Positions 1 to 5,843 are shown, counted from the first letter of the stretch. The stretch: DNA of 6,051 nucleotides from an uncultured Bacteroidales bacterium (GCA_947177315.1 CAMWTX010000099.1:1-6051), one strand, 5' to 3'. Made by a program: numbers and translations. Notes: a model not told the origin generated them from the letters alone.

Positions 1-1
1 G

Positions 2-265
2 TATCACTATCGGGATAAAAACGGTTTGGAATGCGATGCCGTGCTTCATCTAAGAAACGGTTCATATGGTCTTATCGAGATTAAGTTAGGTGGAGATACC
101 TTGATAGAAGAAGCGGCAAAAACCCTTACCTCCTTGACCAACATCATAGACACCACAAGGATGAAAGCCCCCGCTTTCCGCATGGTGCTGATCGGTGCCG
201 GCGAGCACGCCTACCGTCGCGCCGACGGCATCTACGTGGTACCTGTGGGATGTTTGAAAGATTAA
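2..265 (+). CDS. DUF4143-type ATP-binding protein, C-terminal fragment
   Basis: The reading frame is open from base 2 to a TAA at 263-265 and gives about 87 residues; the start lies outside the window. The segment begins YHYRDKNGLECDAVLH and continues with YGLIEIKLGG. This matches the C-terminal domain of the large family of AAA+ ATPases carrying a DUF4143 domain, where a Y-RD-G-E-D strand is followed by an IE-K-G strand, resembling the E...D...ExK pattern of PD-(D/E)XK nuclease folds. The ATPase half (Walker A and B) is not visible here. The cellular role of these proteins is poorly defined, and many copies occur per Bacteroidetes genome. The end of the frame (YVVPVGCLKD) looks like a natural C-terminus. 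Family assignment is by recalled pattern; which member it is cannot be told from the tail. Confidence 0.75.
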   Translation, partial: YHYRDKNGLECDAVLHLRNGSYGLIEIKLGGDTLIEEAAKTLTSLTNIIDTTRMKAPAFRMVLIGAGEHAYRRADGIYVVPVGCLKD

Positions 266-318
266 CCGGAAGTATGCCTGTCTTTTTATTTTTTTTGTAG
301 CTGGGAAATCGGAAAAGT

Positions 319-337
319 TTTGTCTTTAGCGGACAAA
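319..337 (+). repeat. Small inverted repeat (hairpin) in the intergenic region before typA
   Basis: TTTGTC at 319-324 and GACAAA at 332-337 are perfect reverse complements around a 7-base spacer. A T-rich tract (T5-A-T8, 283-296) lies upstream, not downstream, so this is not a conventional terminator for the DUF4143 gene on the plus strand. Its role is unknown and it may be chance. Confidence 0.3.
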
Positions 338-350
338 GGAACCGTCCGTG

Positions 351-401
351 AAGGTACATGAAAGTTCTCCGCTTCGTGGATTGTCCACAATAATGTACCT
401 T
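351..401. repeat. Nested inverted repeats over the typA promoter candidate
   Basis: AAGGTACAT at 351-359 is the exact reverse complement of ATGTACCTT at 393-401, giving 9-bp arms with a 33-base spacer. Inside the spacer sits a second perfect dyad, GTGGA-TTG-TCCAC at 376-388. The right outer arm overlaps the candidate -7 element TACCTTTG (396-403), and the inner dyad falls between the -33 and -7 positions. Because most of it lies upstream of the expected transcription start, it would act as DNA (an operator or looping site) and not as an RNA leader for typA. The symmetry is seen directly; a regulatory function is inference. Confidence 0.45.
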
Positions 402-403
402 TG
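373..403 (+). promoter_or_regulatory. Candidate Bacteroidetes sigma-ABfr promoter for typA-lipA-lipB
   Basis: TACCTTTG at 396-403 fits the Bacteroidetes -7 consensus TAnnTTTG exactly. TTCG at 373-376 is a three-of-four match to the -33 TTTG element, with the usual 19-base spacing. The expected transcription start is around base 409-412, which leaves a leader of only about 12-15 bases before the typA ATG at 424. No convincing Shine-Dalgarno sequence lies in that leader (it reads AAAAAGAATACCA), which is common in this phylum. Confidence 0.6.
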
Positions 404-423
404 TATCCGCAAAAAGAATACCA

Positions 424-2244
424 ATGACAGAAATCAGAAACGTGGCGATTATCGCCCACGTCGATCACGGCAAAACCACCTTGGTCGATAGAATCCTCTA
501 TCAATCCAACCTGTTCAGAGACAATCAGGAAAAGAAAGAACTCATTCTCGACAACAACGATTTGGAGCGGGAACGCGGCATCACCATTCTTTCCAAAAAC
601 GTGGCGGTACGCTATAAGAATACCAAAATCAATATCATCGATACCCCGGGTCACGCCGATTTCGGCGGCGAAGTGGAACGAGTGCTCAATATGGCTGACG
701 GCGTGTTGCTGGTGGTGGATGCCTTCGAAGGCCCGATGCCCCAGACCCGTTTCGTATTGCAGAAAGCCCTGCAGTTGAACCTCAAGCCCATCGTGGTCAT
801 CAACAAGGTGGATAAACCCAACTGCGACCCCGAACTGACGCAGGAAAAGGTGTTCGACCTGATGTTCAGCCTCGGCGCCACCGAAGACCAGTTGGATTTC
901 CCCACCGCTTTCGGTTCTTCCAAAAACGGCTGGATGAGCGAAGACTGGCGCAAGCCCACCACCGACATCACCTATCTGCTCGACCTTATCCTTAAATATA
1001 TCCCCACGCCCAAGGTGGAACAGGGAACGACCCAGATGATGGTGACCTCCCTGGATTATTCTTCCTATATCGGGCGCATCGCCGTAGGCCGTCTTACGCG
1101 CGGCACCCTGCAGGCCGGGCAGAACGTAAGCCTTGTAAAGCGGGACGGTAAAATCGAAAAGCAGAAAATCAAGGAACTCTACGTATTCGAAGGCTTGGGC
1201 AAAGAAAAGGTAAAAACCCCTGTGGAAGCCGGAGAAATCTGTGCCGTGATGGGGCTCGAAAACTTTGAAATCGGCGATACGGTGGCGGATTTTGAAAATC
1301 CGGAAGCCTTGAAGCCCATTTCGGTGGATGAACCCACGATGAGCATGCTTTTTACCATCAACAACTCGCCTTTCTTCGGCAAGGACGGCAAATACGTTAC
1401 TTCCCGCCACGTGCGCGAACGCTTGGAAAAGGAATTGGAAAAGAACCTGGCCTTGCGCTTGGAAGAAACCGGTTCGCCCGATTCGCTTCTGGTATATGGC
1501 CGCGGCATCCTGCACCTGTCGGTGCTTATCGAAACCATGCGGCGCGAAGGCTATGAACTGCAGGTAGGGCAGCCGCAGGTCATCATCAAGGAAATAGACG
1601 GGCAGAAATGTGAGCCTATGGAAGAGCTCACGATTGTGGTTCCCGAGGAATTTTCGGGCAAGGCCATCGAATTGGCCACGCAGCGCAAGGGCGAGATCAA
1701 ATCGATAGAAACCCAGTCTGACCGCACGCATATCATTTTCAGTATTCCGGCCCGCGGTATGATAGGCTTGCGCAACAACGTGCTCACTGCCACCGAAGGC
1801 GAAGCGGTGATGGCAAGCCGTTTTGATGGTTTCGCGCCTTGGAAAGGCGAAATCGGAACGCGCCGCAACGGTGCCTTGGTGGTGATGGAAACCGGAACGG
1901 CCTATGCTTATGCCATCGACAAACTGCAAGACCGCGGTACGTTCTTCATCGACCCCAACGAAGAAGTGTATGCCGGTCAGGTAATCGGCGAACACATCCG
2001 TTTGGACGATCTGGTGGTCAATGTCTGCAAGAGTAAGAAACTTACCAATATGCGGGCTTCGGGTGCGGATGAGGCTACCCATATCGCGCCGGCACGCAAG
2101 ATGTCGTTGGAAGAATTCATGGAATACATCGGTCCCGATGAATATCTTGAAATTACGCCCCAACACTTGCGTCTGCGCAAAATCATCCTGGATGAGAACG
2201 AACGCAAGCGTATGGCCAAACGTGCCGAAAACGCCGAAAAATAA
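424..2244 (+). CDS. typA: Ribosome-associated translational GTPase TypA/BipA
   Basis: This 606-residue protein is a TypA/BipA GTPase of the EF-G-like family. It binds the ribosome and, in studied bacteria, supports large-subunit assembly and growth under stress or cold. The G domain shows P-loop AHVDHGKT (11-18), switch I RGITI (51-55), DTPGH (73-77), NKVD (127-130) and a G5-like GSSKNGW (164-170). The middle part (TSLDYSSYIGRIAVGRL) is the beta-barrel domain II, followed by EF-G-like domains with DSPFFGKDG-like and GRGILHLSVLIETMRREGYE segments. The TypA-specific C-terminal part includes RGMIGLR (444-450) and the KSKKLTNMRASG loop. Length is normal for the family. The ATG at 424 puts the P-loop at the expected distance from the N-terminus. 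It is the first gene of a three-gene run, ending 12 bases before lipA. It contains no TTA, CTA or TCA codon. All expected motifs are intact. Confidence 0.97.
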   Translation: MTEIRNVAIIAHVDHGKTTLVDRILYQSNLFRDNQEKKELILDNNDLERERGITILSKNVAVRYKNTKINIIDTPGHADFGGEVERVLNMADGVLLVVDAFEGPMPQTRFVLQKALQLNLKPIVVINKVDKPNCDPELTQEKVFDLMFSLGATEDQLDFPTAFGSSKNGWMSEDWRKPTTDITYLLDLILKYIPTPKVEQGTTQMMVTSLDYSSYIGRIAVGRLTRGTLQAGQNVSLVKRDGKIEKQKIKELYVFEGLGKEKVKTPVEAGEICAVMGLENFEIGDTVADFENPEALKPISVDEPTMSMLFTINNSPFFGKDGKYVTSRHVRERLEKELEKNLALRLEETGSPDSLLVYGRGILHLSVLIETMRREGYELQVGQPQVIIKEIDGQKCEPMEELTIVVPEEFSGKAIELATQRKGEIKSIETQSDRTHIIFSIPARGMIGLRNNVLTATEGEAVMASRFDGFAPWKGEIGTRRNGALVVMETGTAYAYAIDKLQDRGTFFIDPNEEVYAGQVIGEHIRLDDLVVNVCKSKKLTNMRASGADEATHIAPARKMSLEEFMEYIGPDEYLEITPQHLRLRKIILDENERKRMAKRAENAEK

Positions 2245-2249
2245 GAGGA
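2244..2249 (+). promoter_or_regulatory. Ribosome binding site of lipA
   Basis: AGAGGA overlaps the last base of the typA stop codon and lies 7 bases before the lipA ATG, a normal Shine-Dalgarno distance. It supports the ATG at 2257 as start and suggests reinitiation by ribosomes that finish typA. A second purine run, AGGGGA, directly abuts the ATG and is too close to serve. Confidence 0.6.
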
Positions 2250-2256
2250 CAGGGGA

Positions 2257-3108
2257 ATGGAAAACAACCGCAGGAAACCGGATTGGCTCAAAATCAAGCT
2301 GCCGATGGGCGATTTGTCGCGTCAGGTGCAGGATACGATTCGCGACAACGGGTTGCATACAATCTGCACCAGCGGCCGTTGCCCCAACCAGGGCGAATGC
2401 TGGGGGTGCGGCACGGCTACTTTCATGATCGGGGGAGATATCTGTACCCGTGCCTGCCGTTACTGCAACGTTACCACCGGCAAGCCGCTTCCCTTGGATC
2501 CCGATGAACCGCAACGGGTGGCGGAAGCGGTAAAAAACCTCAAGATAAAACATGTGGTGCTCACTTCGGTGGACCGCGACGATTTGCCCGATTTGGGCGC
2601 GGCGCATTGGGCGGCGGTGATCCGTGCGGTCAAGACGCTCAATCCTTCCGTAACGATGGAGGTGCTGATTCCCGATTTTCAAGGCAGGACGGAACTCATT
2701 GACCGGGTGATTGCCGAAAAGCCGGAGGTGATTTCGCACAACATGGAAACCGTGCGCCGTCTTACGCCTTCCATCCGCAGCCGCGCCACCTATGAGGGTT
2801 CGCTCAAAGTGCTGCGGCACGTGGCCGGTAGCGGCATCACCGCCAAAAGCGGCATCATGTTGGGCTTGGGTGAGACCCGCGAGGAAATTCTGGCCGTGAT
2901 GGATGACCTGTTGCAGGTGGGCTGCCGGGTGATGACCATCGGGCAATATCTGCGCCCCACGCTCAAGAATGTGGAGGTTCAGGAGTACGTTACGCCGGAG
3001 ACCTTTGCCGAATACGCGCGTATCGGCAAGGAAAAAGGCTTTCGTTTTGTAGAGAGTGGCCCGTTGGTGCGCTCCAGTTACCATGCCGAACGCCATGTTT
3101 CGGCATAG
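2257..3108 (+). CDS. lipA: Lipoyl synthase (radical SAM)
   Basis: LipA inserts two sulfur atoms at C6 and C8 of the octanoyl chain carried by lipoyl domains of 2-oxoacid dehydrogenase E2 subunits and glycine cleavage protein H. It acts in the cytoplasm. The 283-residue protein shows both iron-sulfur sites of the family. The auxiliary cluster motif CX4CX5C is C37, C42 and C48 (CTSGRCPNQGEC). The radical-SAM CX3CX2C is C63, C67 and C70 (CTRACRYC). The C-terminal RSSY motif (272-275), whose serine ligates the auxiliary cluster that is sacrificed as sulfur source, is intact. VTTGKPLPLDPDEP and VVLTSVDRDDLPD are further family signatures. The start at 2257 has a Shine-Dalgarno sequence. Its neighbour lipB supplies the octanoylated substrate, and typA precedes it in the same probable transcript. 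Nothing is missing or truncated. Confidence 0.97.
   Translation: MENNRRKPDWLKIKLPMGDLSRQVQDTIRDNGLHTICTSGRCPNQGECWGCGTATFMIGGDICTRACRYCNVTTGKPLPLDPDEPQRVAEAVKNLKIKHVVLTSVDRDDLPDLGAAHWAAVIRAVKTLNPSVTMEVLIPDFQGRTELIDRVIAEKPEVISHNMETVRRLTPSIRSRATYEGSLKVLRHVAGSGITAKSGIMLGLGETREEILAVMDDLLQVGCRVMTIGQYLRPTLKNVEVQEYVTPETFAEYARIGKEKGFRFVESGPLVRSSYHAERHVSA
3083..3106 (+). repeat. Hairpin at the lipA stop codon, just before lipB
   Basis: ATGCCGAA (3083-3090) and TTCGGCAT (3099-3106) pair perfectly over 8 bp with an 8-base loop. The 3' arm includes the first base of the lipA TAG, and the stem ends 4 bases before the lipB ATG at 3111. In the mRNA it would cover the region where a lipB ribosome binding site would lie. 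Ribosomes completing lipA would melt it, which fits translational coupling. Part of the left arm encodes the conserved YHAE end of LipA, so some of the symmetry may be constrained by protein sequence. Confidence 0.45.
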
Positions 3109-3110
3109 CG

Positions 3111-3809
3111 ATGTTCAGAAATTCTTTTGCCGTGAGGATTCCCTGTACGTTTGAAAATTTGGGCAGACGTTCCTACCGTGAGGTGTGGGCGTTGCAGGAA
3201 GGCTTGCTGGAGGAGGTAAAGCAGGCCAAAGCCGCCGGAAAGACAGGCTGCAACCGACTTCTGTTTGTGGAGCACGACCCGGTGTTTACCGTGGGCCGAA
3301 GCGGCAAAGACAGCAATATGCTGGCATCGGCGGCTTTGCTGCAGTCCAAGAATGCCGAATTTATCCATGTGGATAGGGGCGGCGACGTTACCTTTCATGG
3401 TCCGGGGCAGCTGGTGGGCTATCCGATATTCAATCTGGAAGAATTTCCTTTGGGCATAAAAGCCTATGTGGATAAGATAGAAGAAGTGATTATCCGCAGC
3501 ATGGCCGAATACGGCATTTCATGTGAACGCCTGCAAGGGGCTACCGGCGTATGGATTGAACCGCATACGCCCCGCGCCCGCAAGATCTGCGCCATTGGAG
3601 TAAAGTGTTCGCGCTACGTTACGATGCACGGCTTTGCGCTCAACGTCAATACCGATTTGTCTTATTTCCGCATGATAAACCCCTGCGGCTTTACCGACAA
3701 AGGCGTTACCTCTATGCAGCAGGAGTTGGGTAAAGTCTTGGATTTTGCCCAGGTCTGCAACTGCCTGCGCCAGAATTTTGCCCGCGTGTTCGATTTGGAA
3801 TACCGGTAG
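3111..3809 (+). CDS. lipB: Octanoyl-[acyl carrier protein]:protein N-octanoyltransferase
   Basis: LipB moves octanoate from acyl carrier protein to the target lysine of lipoyl domains, the step before LipA. The 232-residue protein has the signature RGGDVTFHGPGQLVGYP (89-105). The catalytic lysine is K158 in ARKICAIGVK and the acyl-thioester cysteine is C192 in INPCG. Their separation of 34 residues equals that of E. coli LipB (K135/C169). The ATG at 3111 lies two bases after the lipA stop with no clear Shine-Dalgarno sequence, so translation probably depends on coupling to lipA. Compared with typA and lipA it has at least one TCA codon (in GISCE) but is otherwise similar in composition. It is the last gene of the run and converges on the minus-strand gene ending at 3880. 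Confidence 0.96.
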   Translation: MFRNSFAVRIPCTFENLGRRSYREVWALQEGLLEEVKQAKAAGKTGCNRLLFVEHDPVFTVGRSGKDSNMLASAALLQSKNAEFIHVDRGGDVTFHGPGQLVGYPIFNLEEFPLGIKAYVDKIEEVIIRSMAEYGISCERLQGATGVWIEPHTPRARKICAIGVKCSRYVTMHGFALNVNTDLSYFRMINPCGFTDKGVTSMQQELGKVLDFAQVCNCLRQNFARVFDLEYR

Positions 3810-3862
3810 GGATGAGTGAGTAGAAAGTATGGATTGGTTTTGTTAAGAAATTTTAGAGCAGA

Positions 3863-3894
3863 AACTATCTCGTAATAGATTACGACAAATAGTT
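3863..3894. terminator. Imperfect inverted repeat between convergent genes, possible bidirectional terminator
   Basis: The core TCGTAAT-AG-ATTACGA (3870-3885) is a perfect dyad. It is flanked by AACTAT (3863-3868) and ATAGTT (3889-3894), which also pair, giving a 12-bp stem with a 1/3-base internal bulge and a 4-base loop. It lies 54 bases after lipB and overlaps the stop codon (3880-3882) of the minus-strand glycosyltransferase. The stem is AT-rich and neither side has a solid T tract, so it is not a textbook intrinsic terminator. The symmetry is seen; a termination role is inferred from its place between two gene ends. Confidence 0.4.
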
Positions 3895-4773
3895 ATCCTT
3901 TAACCCATAATGCTTCATAACGGCGTGTGTTTGCACGTCATTCTGCTTACAATCAAAGTTAATCTGCACCAAACTGGCATTATCGTGAAAGTGTTGATAA
4001 TAAAAATCTATATAGTGAAAAATACTATGTTTGCGGGTAAGGACCGAAATAGGAGTTCCTTTTAGAATAGCCATAAAATAAAACCATACGTCATCTGCGG
4101 TGGGGGCTAATGTGAGGAAAAGATCTTTTCTCTCTACATCTTCATGAAGCAATGACTTTTGGTAGAGCACACCGCCTCCGGTGGTGCAGAAAACATCTTT
4201 GCCTGTACGATTAGAAATATTAAATGCCCAATTTCCATAGGGCATTAATTTCCCGTCGGCACCAAGACGAACTTGATGAGCCCGGTGTGCATGGATGCAA
4301 TTCGGGTTCTCCTCGTAAGCTCTCATTAAATCTCCTACCATGTGACGTTTGTAAAAAAGGTCGTCATCAACGGTAATGATAAGCTCTTCGGGGTAGCTTT
4401 TCAATGTCGGTATCAATTTCTTATAAGAGCGGAGATTTTCACAATAACGTACTGTAAGGCCTTTCTTTTTCAGACGTTTGATTTTGCGGGGCAGCGTATT
4501 GTCATTCCATTCTTTTTCATCCAGCCAAAGTACAATAACATCTGCTTTATAATCCTGTCTGAGAAGTGAACAAATGTTGTAATACAATACCGATCTCACC
4601 CTGCGTCCATAGCTTGTAAGGGAAATTACAATCTTCTTTGAGCGTTCTTCATTGGAAATACCGTAAACGGGACGCATGATTCCCAAGCGATAGGCTAATT
4701 TTATCAGTTCGCCAAAGGTTCCGTCATTAAATTTTTTCAGCTTAAATTTTCTAAAGGTAAGCCCCATTTCCAT
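3880..4773 (-). CDS. Putative GT-A-type glycosyltransferase of a surface-glycan locus
   Basis: This 297-residue protein belongs, by recalled pattern, to a group of glycosyltransferase-like proteins found in Bacteroidetes polysaccharide clusters. The signatures are VISLTSYGRR (49-58), a QDYKADVIVLWLDE strand (about 73-86), LRSYKKLIP (114-122) and ITVDDD (133-138). The acidic VDDD is the likely metal and nucleotide-sugar binding DxD of a GT-A fold. A TTGGGVLY loop and TADDVW acidic motif follow in the acceptor half. There is no signal peptide or membrane helix, so it would act at the cytoplasmic face. Sugar donor and acceptor cannot be told. The gene is AT-rich (18 G/C in 60 bases at 3961-4020), unlike lipB. 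Start is uncertain: ATG at 4773, or 4767 two codons later. A different frame opening at an ATG at 4814 runs into the same region and may be the true N-terminus after a frameshift. Confidence 0.75.
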   Translation of the reverse strand: MEMGLTFRKFKLKKFNDGTFGELIKLAYRLGIMRPVYGISNEERSKKIVISLTSYGRRVRSVLYYNICSLLRQDYKADVIVLWLDEKEWNDNTLPRKIKRLKKKGLTVRYCENLRSYKKLIPTLKSYPEELIITVDDDLFYKRHMVGDLMRAYEENPNCIHAHRAHQVRLGADGKLMPYGNWAFNISNRTGKDVFCTTGGGVLYQKSLLHEDVERKDLFLTLAPTADDVWFYFMAILKGTPISVLTRKHSIFHYIDFYYQHFHDNASLVQINFDCKQNDVQTHAVMKHYGLKDNYLS

Positions 4774-4786
4774 AAGCGTTTGAATG

Positions 4787-4794
4787 CAAAAATA
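4787..4794 (-). promoter_or_regulatory. Candidate -7 promoter element for the minus-strand glycosyltransferase
   Basis: On the minus strand, bases 4794 down to 4787 read TATTTTTG, a perfect TAnnTTTG. Transcription would start near 4780, leaving only a few bases before the ATG at 4773. I see no good -33 TTTG at the usual distance, so the call rests on the -7 element and its position. If translation really begins at 4814, this element would be inside the gene and accidental. Confidence 0.4.
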
Positions 4795-4825
4795 GTTTTT
4801 TTAGGGGAACCCATGATTATTTTCG

Positions 4826-4833
4826 TATTTTTG
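4826..4833 (+). promoter_or_regulatory. Candidate -7 promoter element for the Stealth gene
   Basis: TATTTTTG at 4826-4833 is a perfect TAnnTTTG and lies 29 bases before the ATG at 4863. This suggests a start near 4840 and a leader of about 23 bases. It is framed by a small dyad, TTTCG (4821-4825) and CGAAA (4834-4838). It is also the mirror image of the minus-strand element at 4787-4794. A -33 element is not convincing. Confidence 0.5.
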
Positions 4834-4862
4834 CGAAAGTTCAGGAATGAAATGTAAACAAG

Positions 4863-5843
4863 ATGCCTAATTTCTCCATTGACGCTGTTGTAACGTGGGT
4901 TGACGGTAATGACCCCGAATTGAAAGCCCGCCGCTATCAATACAGTCAGAACGGCAAAGAAATGCAATATGAGTTGATTGCTTCGGACATTCGCTATGCC
5001 GATGACGGTGAGATAAAGTATTGTGTGGCATCGCTTTTAAAATTTGCCCCTTGGTTAAGGAAAATATTTATTCTTACAGATGGCCAAACACCTAATATTC
5101 AAGAATTCATAGATAAGAATTTTCCCAATAGAACCACGCAGATAGAGATTGTAGATCATAAAGACACTTTTTGTGGGTATGAACACCTTTTACCGGTGTT
5201 CAATTCCCGTTCCATAGAAACTTCTGTTTGGCGTATTCCCGATTTAAGTGAACACTATCTATATCTCAACGATGATTTTATGATAGTGCGAAATGTGAGC
5301 CCTGAGGATTTTTTTAGGAATGGTAGAATGGTGGAATATGTACACTCTTGTTCTGCTGCTAAATTGAGGAGAAAACTTTTCTTTCAAAAGTTATTTGCCG
5401 GTACAGTCATGCCCGACTGGCGATATGCTATGATGAAAGCGGCAAACCTGGCAGGCATAAGAAACGGCTTTTGTCACTTGGAGCACACCCCCATGGCCCA
5501 ATGTAAAAGTTTGTTTGAGGAATACTATACTTCTCAGCCGGAAGTTATGGAAGAAAATATGAGCTATAAGTTTAGGGATTTCCATCAATATAATCCTCAA
5601 CAGTTGAATTATATGCTTGCTAAAAAAAGAGGTATCGTGGAGGAAGTTCCTGTTAAATCATTTTTTATGTTGGCTCAGCCTAAGCCGTGGCGAAGCAAAG
5701 ATTATTTTGAAAAAAAATTGGCATCTTTTTCACAAAAGCCTGAAGCCTGTTTCTGCTGTTTCAATAACCTGCACAGAGGAACACCCCAAGAAAGGGAGAA
5801 GGCATTAGATTGGATAGCAAAAAGACTGGAAATCAAAGAATAA
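4863..5843 (+). CDS. Stealth-family sugar-phosphate transferase
   Basis: This 326-residue protein is a Stealth-family enzyme. Known members, such as bacterial capsule polymerases and the metazoan GlcNAc-1-phosphotransferase catalytic chain, transfer a sugar-1-phosphate from a nucleotide sugar and create phosphodiester-linked glycans. Conserved region 1 is IDAVVTWVDGNDP (6-18). Region 2 spans about 44-145, with RYADDGEIKYCVASLLKFAPW, FILTDGQTP (69-77), LPVFNSRSIE (110-119) and the acidic YLNDDF (134-139). A region 3-like segment contains FCHLEHTPMAQCKS. The C-terminal CFCCFNN (296-302) resembles the short region 4. No signal peptide or membrane helix is seen, so it would act in the cytoplasm on a membrane-linked acceptor. 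Donor sugar is unknown. Translation from 4863 has no clear Shine-Dalgarno sequence. The gene is AT-rich with several TTA codons, and the next gene starts ten bases after its stop. Confidence 0.88.
   Translation: MPNFSIDAVVTWVDGNDPELKARRYQYSQNGKEMQYELIASDIRYADDGEIKYCVASLLKFAPWLRKIFILTDGQTPNIQEFIDKNFPNRTTQIEIVDHKDTFCGYEHLLPVFNSRSIETSVWRIPDLSEHYLYLNDDFMIVRNVSPEDFFRNGRMVEYVHSCSAAKLRRKLFFQKLFAGTVMPDWRYAMMKAANLAGIRNGFCHLEHTPMAQCKSLFEEYYTSQPEVMEENMSYKFRDFHQYNPQQLNYMLAKKRGIVEEVPVKSFFMLAQPKPWRSKDYFEKKLASFSQKPEACFCCFNNLHRGTPQEREKALDWIAKRLEIKE

Noticed and set aside
283..296. T-rich tract T5-A-T8 after the DUF4143 gene as an intrinsic terminator
   Set aside because: I searched the preceding bases for a stem and found none that ends near the tract, so the terminator call is not supported.
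2224..2241. Nine-base tandem repeat GCCGAAAAC/GCCGAAAAA at the end of typA
   Set aside because: Two imperfect copies coding for the variable charged tail of TypA; no sign of a repeat array.
286..3096. Very long minus-strand open frame (936 codons) opposite typA and lipA
   Set aside because: It is in the antisense frame aligned to the codons of two certain genes, has a composition rich in His, Phe and Arg typical of shadow frames, and shows no recognisable domain. Its openness is explained by codon choice on the other strand.
4117..4130. Perfect 14-base palindrome GAAAAGATCTTTTC inside the minus-strand glycosyltransferase gene
   Set aside because: It encodes ERKDLF within the protein; a single self-complementary run in an AT-rich gene is expected by chance.
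4847..4870. Seven-codon upstream frame (MKCKQDA) overlapping the Stealth start
   Set aside because: Too short and without a convincing ribosome binding site; ATG triplets are frequent in such AT-rich leaders.
5180..5202. Hairpin TGAACACC / GGTGTTCA with a 7-base loop inside the Stealth gene
   Set aside because: It spans the conserved LPVFN coding region, so protein sequence explains part of it, and there is no T tract or gene border nearby.
5374..5392. AACTTTT / AAAAGTT inverted repeat inside the Stealth gene
   Set aside because: Low-complexity AT-rich stem in mid-gene with no sign of function.
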